From Planctomycetota bacterium (GTDB lineage: Bacteria > Planctomycetota > Phycisphaerae > SM23-33), in the NCBI GenBank assembly GCA_022705325.1, contig JAKJER010000002.1, positions 312,891 to 376,890 on the forward strand: a DNA stretch of 64,000 nt. The letters are read 5' to 3'. Of the stretch, positions 52,819-62,598 are shown piece by piece; position 1 is the first letter of the stretch, and each line of letters begins with the position of its first letter. Under the pieces are notes generated by a model. The model did no database searches, was not told the DNA's origin, and saw nothing but the letters and a program-made list of their open reading frames with translations. The translations under genes were made by a program, and so were the position numbers.

Positions 52819-54819
52819 CTACTTCTTATCCAACTCCGCCACCAGGTCCAGCAGGCCGTAGTCCAGGTAGCGGTCCTGCTTCTTGGCCTGGAGCGCCTTT
52901 CGGACAGCGGGCAGGGCCGGTCGGGCCTTCTCGCCCAGCAATTCGAGCGTACGGGCGGCGTAGATGGCATACGACTGGTCCGGCACAAGCGCGTCGGCCA
53001 GCACCCCAACCGCCTTCGCATCGTCGCATAGCCGCAGCACCGCGCCGGCCGCCGCGATCCGCACCGAAGGCTGGGCGTCGTCCATGGCCCGCTTCAATTC
53101 CGCCAGCACAGGCCGGGCCTTCTCCCCGACAGCTTCCAGGCCCCGCGCCGCCCACATCCGCACCGCCCCCAGTTCGTCTTCCAGCAGTCTCGCCTGGCGC
53201 TCCACCGCCTCGGGCCGCCCCACCAGTTCCGCCACCTCCAGAACCCGCTCCAGCGGATAGGCCTTCTCGTCCTGCGCGAGTTGCCACGGCGTAGAGCCCT
53301 TCTCGCCCGCCTGCTGGAGATCCTCTTCAGGCAGGAATCCGCTGTCGCGCGTCCGCAGCGTCCACTCGCACATCGCCTTGCGCATCCGCCCCAAGGCGGA
53401 GGCATGGGCAGCATCGCCGGCCAGGTTGCGCACGTTATGCGGGTCGGCCTGGACGTCGTAGAGTTCCTCGACAGCCGCCTTGGCCGGGCCCGCGTAGCTC
53501 AACTGGTCGGCGTTGAGCTTGCCCTCGCGGGCCAGGCGGGCGATCTCTCGCCGCATGGGGGCCTGGTCGCTGTAGTGCTCCGGCGCGTTCCACGACACGT
53601 GCGGGTTGTAGTTGCGGATGTACAGCCACCGCTTGTCGCGGATGCACCGCGACATGTGGACCTCCTCGGCGATGCGGTCGCGACAGCCCACCACGAAACG
53701 CCGCGCCGGCCGCTCGTGCGGACCCATGAAGGCCTGGCCCTGCATCTGCGGCGGAGTGTCGATGCCGACCAGGCTGAGCACCGTCGGGCCGAAGTCCACG
53801 AAGCTCACCAGGCGGTCCAGCGCCTCTCCCGGTTTGGCCGGGGCCAGCGACTTGAACTTCGGCGGGACGTAGACGATCAGCGGCACGAGCAGGCCGCTGT
53901 CATAGAGCGTCCGCTTGCCCCGCGGCAGGCCCGTGCCGTGGTCGGCGTAGAAGAACACGATCGTGTCCTCCGCAACTCCGTCCGCCTCGAGTTGCGCCAG
54001 GATGTCCCCCACCTGGCCGTCCAGGCGCGTGACCATGTCGTGGTAGTGGGCCAGCGTTCGGCGGATGACGGGCGTGTCGGGATAGTACGGGGGCACGACG
54101 ACCTTGGCCGGGTCATGCTGGCCTGAAGCGAGCGGCTTGCGGTCGTACGCGGACGGGTCAATGAAACCGCCCGTGCTCTGGTGGGTGCAGGTGAAGTTGA
54201 AGACGGCAAAGAACGGCTGGCCCGCCTTGCGGCCGCGCCAGTGGGCCTTGCGCCCGCACTGGTCCCACGACTGCTTGACGATCCGCGGCTCGGCCGCGGT
54301 GTTGTAGTCGGTCTTGGAGTTGTTGGTGCAGTAGTAGCCCCCCTGCCGCAGGTAGGAGGGGAAACCCGCGAACCGCTCCGCAAGCGGATAGCGGGTGCGC
54401 ATCTGCTCGGTGCCGGTCGTGGTCGCGTACGCGCCGAGGATCAGGCACGACCGCGACGGCGAGCACACGGGCGCTGTCGCGAACGCGGCCGTGTACCGCA
54501 CGCCCCGCCGCGCCAGCGCGTCCAGGTTCGGCGTGACCGCGTCCGGATAGCCGTAGCACCCCAGCCACGGGCTGAGGTCCTCGCAGGTGATCCAGAGCAC
54601 GTTGGGCCGCGTCTGGCCCGCACCACCGCCGGCCACCTCGGCCCCGGCCCTCGCCGCCGCCGTGGCCGCTCTTGCCCCGCCCGCCATCGACGCCCCGGCT
54701 GCCGCACACGCGGCCCCTCGCAGAAACGCCCGGCGAGTGGTCGGCCCGCTCGACTCCCCCCACGCCGACCCAGCCGCTGAGACTCGACCCCTTCCGCTGC
54801 CTTGACCCTGCTCGTTCAT
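52819..54819 (-). CDS. Tat-exported Cys-type sulfatase fused to HEAT repeats
   Basis: A 666-residue protein with a twin-arginine signal (TTRRAFLRGAACAAAG). The sulfatase domain spans about residues 70-505: PNVLWITCEDLSPWLGCYG metal site, formylglycine motif CSPSR with Cys at residue 119, and FFYADHGTGLPRGK. This resembles the heparan N-sulfatase (sulfamidase)-like S1 subfamilies. Residues about 540-660 are HEAT-like repeats (LKRAMDDAQPSVRIAAAGAV, RTLELLGEKARPALPAVRKA) ending with LDYGLLDLVAELDKK. GGAGA before the ATG at 54819 supports the start. Divergent from the Fur-like gene. Confidence 0.87.
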   Translation of the reverse strand: MNEQGQGSGRGRVSAAGSAWGESSGPTTRRAFLRGAACAAAGASMAGGARAATAAARAGAEVAGGGAGQTRPNVLWITCEDLSPWLGCYGYPDAVTPNLDALARRGVRYTAAFATAPVCSPSRSCLILGAYATTTGTEQMRTRYPLAERFAGFPSYLRQGGYYCTNNSKTDYNTAAEPRIVKQSWDQCGRKAHWRGRKAGQPFFAVFNFTCTHQSTGGFIDPSAYDRKPLASGQHDPAKVVVPPYYPDTPVIRRTLAHYHDMVTRLDGQVGDILAQLEADGVAEDTIVFFYADHGTGLPRGKRTLYDSGLLVPLIVYVPPKFKSLAPAKPGEALDRLVSFVDFGPTVLSLVGIDTPPQMQGQAFMGPHERPARRFVVGCRDRIAEEVHMSRCIRDKRWLYIRNYNPHVSWNAPEHYSDQAPMRREIARLAREGKLNADQLSYAGPAKAAVEELYDVQADPHNVRNLAGDAAHASALGRMRKAMCEWTLRTRDSGFLPEEDLQQAGEKGSTPWQLAQDEKAYPLERVLEVAELVGRPEAVERQARLLEDELGAVRMWAARGLEAVGEKARPVLAELKRAMDDAQPSVRIAAAGAVLRLCDDAKAVGVLADALVPDQSYAIYAARTLELLGEKARPALPAVRKALQAKKQDRYLDYGLLDLVAELDKK

Positions 54820-54932
54820 CACACTGTCTCCGTAGCTCGTCCACTGAACCAACGCAAGCCGCCCTCAGGCTATTGAATTCCTGGCGGGCGGTTTCTCTCC
54901 TCCCCCCACTGGAATGCCATCTCCTAAATGCC

Positions 54933-54954
54933 TATAATTCCTAGCTAGTATAAA
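54933..54954 (+). promoter_or_regulatory. Candidate promoter/PerR-like operator of the Fur-family gene
   Basis: An AT-rich block with TATAAT (54933-54938), the palindrome CTAGCTAG and TATAAA (54949-54954). Its reverse strand contains TAGGAAT, which also occurs at the katG promoter (55470-55476). Autoregulation by the encoded regulator is a guess. Confidence 0.4.
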
Positions 54955-54974
54955 ATCGATATTGGAGAGTCGCT

Positions 54975-57711
<2,737 letters not shown>

Positions 57712-57849
57712 GACCCGCGAGGCCCGCATCAGGAATACCCGTGCGGCGGGCAGTGCCCTGGACCAGCCAAGTCCGCTGCGGCAAGGCGGGTGGTCGTCGC
57801 TGGCCGCCCGCCCCGCCGCTGGCTCATGTCCGGGCCCATCGCCGTGTTC

Positions 57850-57878
57850 TTGACTGTGATAGCCCAACCTGCGACAAT
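57850..57878 (+). promoter_or_regulatory. Promoter of tRNA-Pro
   Basis: TTGACT at 57850-57855, 17-bp spacer, GACAAT at 57873-57878, 12 bases before the tRNA. The 57712-57849 stretch after katG holds nothing recognisable. Confidence 0.65.
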
Positions 57879-57890
57879 GCGTTCACGCCA

Positions 57891-57966
57891 CGGGGCGTAG
57901 CTCAGCTTGGATTAGAGCGCGGCGTTTGGGTCGCCGAGGTCGCTGGTTCGAATCCAGTCGCCCCGA
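57891..57966 (+). tRNA. tRNA-Pro (anticodon TGG)
   Basis: A 76-base tRNA: acceptor CGGGGCG/CGCCCCG, anticodon stem CGGCG/CGCCG with loop TTTGGGT (anticodon TGG), T arm CTGGTTCGAATCCAG, discriminator A, no encoded CCA. The 3' two-thirds are antisense to the end of the recombinase gene, marking the tRNA as the attachment site of the element to its right. Confidence 0.93.
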
Positions 57967-59740
57967 TTGAAGAAGACCACGACCGTCCGTAAGGGCGGTT
58001 GTGGTCTTTATATAGGTGCCTGGCGGCGGGGTTCAGATGCATCTCGCCGCGCTTCCGCGACGGCCAGACGACGATCTTGTCCACGTAGGTGGCGATTACC
58101 TCGCGGGTGCGATCCGTGCGGACGCCCGCCATCGCGTCCCGCAGGCCAGTCAACTGCGCCTTGGCCCACTGCCGCAGTTCGGCGGGGTTGTGATCATCGG
58201 CCTTGGCCTGCTTCGCGGTCCGCAATGCGGCCTCCAACGCCTCCTTCCGAAGCCGCAGTTGCGTCAGCCGATCGTTGAGCATCGACAGGTTGGCTGGATC
58301 GATGTTCATCGTCAGCGCCGCGACCGTGTCGTTGACCTGCCTGACCTCGGCGGCGATGCGTTCGGCGTCTCCGGCGGCGGGGTTGCTGGTGACGGCGTGG
58401 GCGATGAGTCGCTGGATGGCGGTTTCCATCTCGTGGCCCTCCGTGGCGACGATGCCGCCGAGCTTGTCTAGCACCCAGTCCTCGATCTGCTCGGCCCGCA
58501 GCGTCGAGGGCACCTCGCAGATCGACGCTCCGTGGCGACGACGCCCGGAGCACGAGTAGTACGTGGTGAGCACCTCGGCCCGGCCTGGCCTGCGGCCCTT
58601 GCGGCGGGGATCGCCCCAGAACTTGTGGCCGCAGTCGCCGCATTCCAGCACGCCCGTCAGCAGCCAGCGCCGATCGCGATGCCCGGCCCCGCCCTGGCAC
58701 CGGCGGCGCTTGGCGACCATCGCCTGGACCTTCTCCCATTCCTCGCGGGTGACGATGGCGGGCACGGCGTCGGGCACGACAACCCACTCATCCTTGGGCG
58801 TCTTGATGACCTTGGCCTCGCCGATCTCGCGATGGCGTTTCTGTGCCCGGCCCTTCTGCACCCGGTAGAACTTCGCCTCGGTGCGGCGGTTCCATACCAG
58901 ATCGCCACGGTACGTCGGGTTCTCCAGGATGGCCTTGATCGTGGTGTGGCCCCAGAAGTCCCGCAGGGGCCCGGCCACGCCACGGGCATTGAGCGAGGCG
59001 GCGATGGAGGCGAAGCCCACACCGTCGAGGCACATGGCGAAGATGTCCCGCACCACCTGCACCCGCTCATCGTCGCTAAGCACCAGGCGGGCGCGGCATT
59101 CCTTGCCGGGCTTGGACAGCGATTGGCCCTTGGCATACGTGGCTTGGAGCTTGCCGTCCTTGTCGTAGACCTCGCGCACCCGCCCCGGGCAGAAGCGAAT
59201 GCGGAACAGCACCGAGCCGTCGGGCGCGAGGATTTCCCTGTCGTACCCGTACGGTGCGGCCCGGCCGGGATCGGACTGGCCCATGACGGCGCTGATCTGA
59301 CCACGCAGCGTGTTCTGGCTGAGGCTGATGACGTACTGTCGGTTCTGGAACTGCTTGACCGTCCGCAGCACGTCGCCATCGATGCCGTCACGATCCAGGT
59401 AGTCCTCGGTGACCGATAGCACCTTCACGTTCGCCTTCCGCAACAGGTAGCGATAGTGCTCCGTCTCCGTCACGTCGCCCCGCGAGAACCTGTCGCTGTT
59501 CCAGACGATGACCGCCTGGAAGTCGCCCGCCTGGGCGTCGGTGATCATGCGCTGGAAGCCCGGGCGCTCCTCGGCAGACGTGCCGCTGATGGCGTCATCC
59601 ACGTACTCGCGGATGATCTGATAGCCACGCTCCTCGGCATAGCGCGAGACCTCCAGGCGCTGATCGCCAAGGCTCTGCTCCTGTTTGTCCGTCGAGCGCC
59701 GCAGGTACGCCACGGCGCTGGGCACGTTGGTACGGATCAT
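57902..59740 (-). CDS. Large serine recombinase (integrase) ending in tRNA-Pro
   Basis: A 612-residue serine integrase. Resolvase domain: [13 protein letters not shown] with the nucleophile Ser16, [20 protein letters not shown] and [11 protein letters not shown]. Then a Recombinase domain ([32 protein letters not shown]), a zinc ribbon with Cys pairs ([14 protein letters not shown]) and a helical/coiled-coil part. The last 20 or so residues ([18 protein letters not shown]) are simply the reverse strand of tRNA-Pro, so the stop codon lies in the tRNA. GAAAGGA precedes ATG 59740. A 9-bp inverted repeat (AAGGCAATT at 59806-59814, AATTGCCTT at 59857-59865) lies in the divergent promoter region. 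Confidence 0.9.
   Translation of the reverse strand: MIRTNVPSAVAYLRRSTDKQEQSLGDQRLEVSRYAEERGYQIIREYVDDAISGTSAEERPGFQRMITDAQAGDFQAVIVWNSDRFSRGDVTETEHYRYLLRKANVKVLSVTEDYLDRDGIDGDVLRTVKQFQNRQYVISLSQNTLRGQISAVMGQSDPGRAAPYGYDREILAPDGSVLFRIRFCPGRVREVYDKDGKLQATYAKGQSLSKPGKECRARLVLSDDERVQVVRDIFAMCLDGVGFASIAASLNARGVAGPLRDFWGHTTIKAILENPTYRGDLVWNRRTEAKFYRVQKGRAQKRHREIGEAKVIKTPKDEWVVVPDAVPAIVTREEWEKVQAMVAKRRRCQGGAGHRDRRWLLTGVLECGDCGHKFWGDPRRKGRRPGRAEVLTTYYSCSGRRRHGASICEVPSTLRAEQIEDWVLDKLGGIVATEGHEMETAIQRLIAHAVTSNPAAGDAERIAAEVRQVNDTVAALTMNIDPANLSMLNDRLTQLRLRKEALEAALRTAKQAKADDHNPAELRQWAKAQLTGLRDAMAGVRTDRTREVIATYVDKIVVWPSRKRGEMHLNPAARHLYKDHNRPYGRSWSSSIGATGFEPATSATQTPRSNPS
57973..58009 (+). terminator. Terminator of tRNA-Pro, inside the recombinase gene
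   Basis: A 16-bp stem (AAGACCACGACCGTCC with GGGCGGTTGTGGTCTT, two G-T pairs, loop GTAA) followed by TTA. It lies six bases after the tRNA and within the coding part of the recombinase on the other strand. Confidence 0.65.
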
Positions 59741-59941
59741 GTTTCGAGTCCTTTCCGGCGGCTCTGGCCGCTCCCGTCCATGAGGGCCGATCTGCGCCAA
59801 AGCTCAAGGCAATTCCGGCCACTCTGCGTCCGTAAGTTCTTTCTCAAAAGGCGGTTAATTGCCTTGGATTCCTCGCCAGCAGTTGCCCTGATGTGCCTGT
59901 ACGCCCGACATGGTGCCGGGCCCAACCACGAGGAGACGATC

Positions 59942-60244
59942 ATGGCGAAGGCAACGAAGAAGACCACGAAGAAGGCAGCGAAGGCGACCACCACCGAGGC
60001 CGACAAGCCCAAGGCCAAAGCGAAGATCAGCGGCCTGGACACCGCAGCCAAGGTGCTGGCCGAGGCGGGCCAGCCGATGAACGCCAAGGCGATCTGCGAG
60101 GCCGTGCTGAAGGCCGGATGGCAGACCAAGGGCAAGACGCCGCACGCGACGCTGTACGCCGCGATCATCCGCGAGATCGCCGCCAAGGGCGCGGACGCCC
60201 GGTTCCGCAAGACCGAACGGGGCATGTTCGAGTCCGCCAAGTAG
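59942..60244 (+). CDS. HARE-HTH domain small basic protein
   Basis: A 100-residue protein with a Lys/Ala/Thr-rich start ([19 protein letters not shown]) and a HARE-HTH (HB1/ASXL-type winged helix) from about residue 30 to 95: [20 protein letters not shown], then [20 protein letters not shown]. This domain is thought to recognise DNA and occurs in restriction-linked, RNA-polymerase delta and eukaryotic chromatin proteins. GAGGAGA supports ATG 59942. It diverges from the recombinase gene and is followed by a terminator, so it is a single-gene unit of the element. Confidence 0.82.
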   Translation: MAKATKKTTKKAAKATTTEADKPKAKAKISGLDTAAKVLAEAGQPMNAKAICEAVLKAGWQTKGKTPHATLYAAIIREIAAKGADARFRKTERGMFESAK

Positions 60245-60509
60245 CGCTACCACGCCTCAAACCTCCCTCGACCCGGCCGCCACGGCGACCGGGTCTCTCT
60301 CTTGCGAGCGTGGGCCAGTGGCGCGCCCTGCGCCGCCGCAGGCGGTAGGCCCGCTGGCGGCAGGCCGCCCGGCAGTACCGCGCCTCGGGCCGCGATGCGT
60401 AGAACGCCGTGCCGCACACCGCGCAGGCCCGCCGGTAGCAGCCGCGATGATTCCCATGCCGCCGCCAGGCGGCTTCCAGGATCATCCTGCGGGTGAACAT
60501 GAACTCCAT
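60165..60509 (-). CDS. Small zinc-finger-like protein (tentative)
   Basis: A possible 114-residue protein. Residues about 29-60 have a four-Cys pattern ([18 protein letters not shown], then [12 protein letters not shown]) typical of small zinc-ribbon proteins on phages and plasmids. The rest is Arg-rich and its last 27 codons overlap the end of the HARE-HTH gene on the other strand, so the true 3' part is doubtful. ATG at 60509, 60500 or 60485 may start it. Probably real because of the Cys motif, but the GC-rich frame could be chance. Confidence 0.45.
   Translation of the reverse strand: MEFMFTRRMILEAAWRRHGNHRGCYRRACAVCGTAFYASRPEARYCRAACRQRAYRLRRRRARHWPTLARERPGRRGGRVEGGLRRGSATWRTRTCPVRSCGTGRPRPWRRSRG
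60270..60303 (+). terminator. Terminator of the HARE-HTH gene
   Basis: GACCCGG/CCGGGTC stem around a short loop, followed by TCTCTCTCTT, 26 bases after the stop at 60244. Confidence 0.6.
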
Positions 60510-60633
60510 GCCCTCTCGCCGCCCTTCAGCCGTTTTGGTTTCAAGTACTCAGAATGAGCACTTGATCGCGTTACGGCAGATTGTCTGCACTCGGAAAGAA
60601 ACTCTTCGCTCGGACGCGATGCGTTCCCGTGGC

Positions 60634-60941
60634 GTCACCAGGCCCTTGGGCGGCGGAGTACCTATCCGCTGCCCGTTCGTCACTTCGCCTTGTGCGAAGT
60701 GACGGCCCGCCGAGGTGGAGAAGCGTCACATTTGCCAAACGTGACGCTGCGTCACATCTCGTCCCGTCACATCGTCACGTTTCGCGCTGGGCTGAGACGT
60801 GACGATCTCCGCAAGTCCTGCATGTGGTGCTACTTAAGTGCGTAACGTGTCATTGTCACGTTGTCACGTCTCATCTCAAGGTCACGTCACGTCACGTTTC
60901 GCCCCCCTTAAGGGGGCGAACGTATGCGTGACGCGCGTGAC
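60634..60941. repeat. Iteron-like GTCAC cluster (candidate replication origin of the element)
   Basis: Sixteen copies of GTCAC or its complement occur in 308 bases, mostly within CGTCACG or CGTCACA. Some pair into hairpins: GTCACTTCGC/GCGAAGTGAC (60679-60703) and AGCGTCAC/GTGACGCT (60722-60748). Three copies are in a row (60881-60895). A 23-base near-palindrome (60898-60920) with CTTAAG at its centre lies at the right side. There is no credible gene in 60510-60943. The cluster abuts the 3' end of the RepA-like ATPase gene, which fits an origin bound by an initiator. Confidence 0.7.
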
Positions 60942-60943
60942 GC

Positions 60944-62293
60944 TCAGGTTGGGATGATGCTCAATGCGCCGTCGCGCATGGCAAGATCGCCACGGCTCAC
61001 CAGGCCCTCAAGAACCCGATGCTGGTTCTGGCGAACCATCCCGGCGGCTTGGCACCCATCGCGCCAGGCGTCGATGGACACCTGCCCATCTTCGCTGGCG
61101 GCGATCAGGCGACGGGCCACGGCGAAGCCGACATCCTGCCATTTCCCGCGCGGGCGGATCGTCTTGGCCTTCGACACGATCGCGCCGGTGTCGGCGTCGA
61201 TCATCTCGACGGCCGCCGACGTGACCGGGTTGCCGTAGTCGTCCACGATGCCCGGCAGTTCCACGGTGACCAACTCCATCGCCACCGGCGCGGGCATCTC
61301 GGCGTCCTTCATCTTGGTGGCCGTCAGCAGCAGGCCGCCGTCCTTGGCCAGTCGGTACTCGGCATCCAGCGCGGCCTTGAGGGCGATCGCGCCCCGGGCT
61401 CGGCTCTTGTCGGCATGGCCGGCGTGATGCACCACGAGGATTGTGCAGCCGTAGCGCTGGCGGATGGCGTCGCAGGCCGAGACGAACTTGCTCATATCCT
61501 GAGTGCTGTTCTCATCGCCGCCGCCGAAGCAGCGGGCCAGGGTGTCCAGCACGATCAGGGCGGGCGGCTCGTCCAGCAATCCAAGCGCCGTCAGCAACTC
61601 GGCCACCTGGCTCACATCCGGGATGGCCACCGCAGGGGCGACGTACAGAGGCGCGTCGGCCAGGCTCACGTCGTTGTGCTTCTCCCACGCCCGGATACGC
61701 CTGCCGAACCCCTGTTGGCCCTCTCCAGCAATGTAGACAACCGGACCCGCCTTGACGGGGTGCCCGCGCCAGGGCGTGCCTGTGGCGATCCTGCACGCCC
61801 AGTCGATGGCCAGGAGCGATTTGCCGCAGCCTGGATCACCGAAGATCAGGGCAAATGTGTCGCGTTCCAGCATGCCACGCAGCAGCCAGTCGGGCGGGCG
61901 CATCTCGATCTGATCGGCGCGGGTCAACTGCAGGCGTCTCGGGCCGGGCGATGGGCTCGCATGCTGTTTGCGCGAGGATGAATATGTCAGGATCGTATTG
62001 CGGCGTTTGTCCACCCCGACATGGATGGTCATCGGGATGTTGTACAGTTCGCTGCTGTCCTTGGGGGCCATCACGCCGACGGCGCGGCAGATTTGACACA
62101 GTTCGGCGCGGGCTTCCTGCTGAGTGTTCGCGTCGGAACTGTGCAAGCGCAGTGGCTTGACGATGATGTGCCCGTCGTGCTCGCCGCCGATGATCGCGAA
62201 TTCCAGGAAGAGACTGTGCCCTGTGAACAGCGATCTGACGATCCGCGCGTCGTACTGCCCCTGCGGGATCGTGTCTTGTCGCGTGGCCACCAT
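60944..62293 (-). CDS. RepA-like hexameric ATPase/helicase (AAA_25) with N-terminal DUF669-like domain
   Basis: A 449-residue protein. Residues 1-110 resemble small phage single-strand-binding-like DUF669 domains (PQGQYDARIVRSLF, EFAIIGGEHDGHIIVKPLRL). The rest is a RecA-fold of the RSF1010 RepA type: Walker A GDPGCGKS at residues 152-159, Walker B ALIVLDTLARCFGGGDEN and the motif TILVVHHAGH. This suggests replication helicase of a plasmid or phage. A winged-helix-like tail (SIDAWRDGCQAAGMVRQNQH) ends the protein. GAGAGGA supports ATG 62293. It is two bases after a small gene of the same operon. Confidence 0.85.
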   Translation of the reverse strand: MVATRQDTIPQGQYDARIVRSLFTGHSLFLEFAIIGGEHDGHIIVKPLRLHSSDANTQQEARAELCQICRAVGVMAPKDSSELYNIPMTIHVGVDKRRNTILTYSSSRKQHASPSPGPRRLQLTRADQIEMRPPDWLLRGMLERDTFALIFGDPGCGKSLLAIDWACRIATGTPWRGHPVKAGPVVYIAGEGQQGFGRRIRAWEKHNDVSLADAPLYVAPAVAIPDVSQVAELLTALGLLDEPPALIVLDTLARCFGGGDENSTQDMSKFVSACDAIRQRYGCTILVVHHAGHADKSRARGAIALKAALDAEYRLAKDGGLLLTATKMKDAEMPAPVAMELVTVELPGIVDDYGNPVTSAAVEMIDADTGAIVSKAKTIRPRGKWQDVGFAVARRLIAASEDGQVSIDAWRDGCQAAGMVRQNQHRVLEGLVSRGDLAMRDGALSIIPT

Positions 62294-62295
62294 GG

Positions 62296-62475
62296 TCAGT
62301 TCCTCTCCGCGATCTCGCGCTGGCGGCGCTCCCATAGCTCGATCAGCCAGGCCGCCAGCACGTCGGCGCGACGATTCCAGCGGGCCTCCGACTCCGGCGT
62401 CGGCTCGCCGAAACACACCCGCATCTCGAACTGGCCGACGCGCTCCGTCACGTCGTCATCTGTGGTCACGGCCAT
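62296..62475 (-). CDS. Small protein of 59 residues, unknown function
   Basis: A short frame starting MAVTTDDDVTERVGQFEMRV and ending with WLIELWERRQREIAERN. It has a start codon with GGAG upstream and ends two bases before the ATPase start, so translational coupling is likely. It is acidic and probably alpha-helical. No family is recognised. A 17-base inverted repeat (CTGCGGA/TCCGCAG, 62510-62526) lies 35 bases before its start and could be an operator. Confidence 0.6.
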   Translation of the reverse strand: MAVTTDDDVTERVGQFEMRVCFGEPTPESEARWNRRADVLAAWLIELWERRQREIAERN

Positions 62476-62509
62476 CGGACACTCCGTTGTCGATGTGAAC
62501 TGGTGGTCA

Positions 62510-62526
62510 CTGCGGAATTTCCGCAG
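62510..62526. promoter_or_regulatory. Palindrome upstream of the small gene/ATPase pair
   Basis: CTGCGGA and TCCGCAG separated by three bases. It lies between the terminator of the capsid gene and the start at 62475, where a promoter for the small gene is expected. Its role as operator is inferred only. Confidence 0.35.
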
Positions 62527-62533
62527 CGAGCAG

Positions 62534-62583
62534 CAAACAAGGAGGGGAGGGGCACCGGGCCGCCAAACCCGGATACCCCTCCC
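62534..62583 (-). terminator. Terminator of the capsid gene
   Basis: On the minus strand, GGGAGGGG and CCGG pair with the complementary block at 62545-62559, followed by TTGTTT. It lies 16 bases after the capsid stop codon. Confidence 0.65.
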
Positions 62584-62598
62584 GCTGCCATGGAAGGA

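Noticed and set aside
60581..60802. Small plus-strand frames across the GTCAC cluster
   Set aside because: No ribosome site, product of low complexity, and the repeat structure of the DNA explains the open frame.
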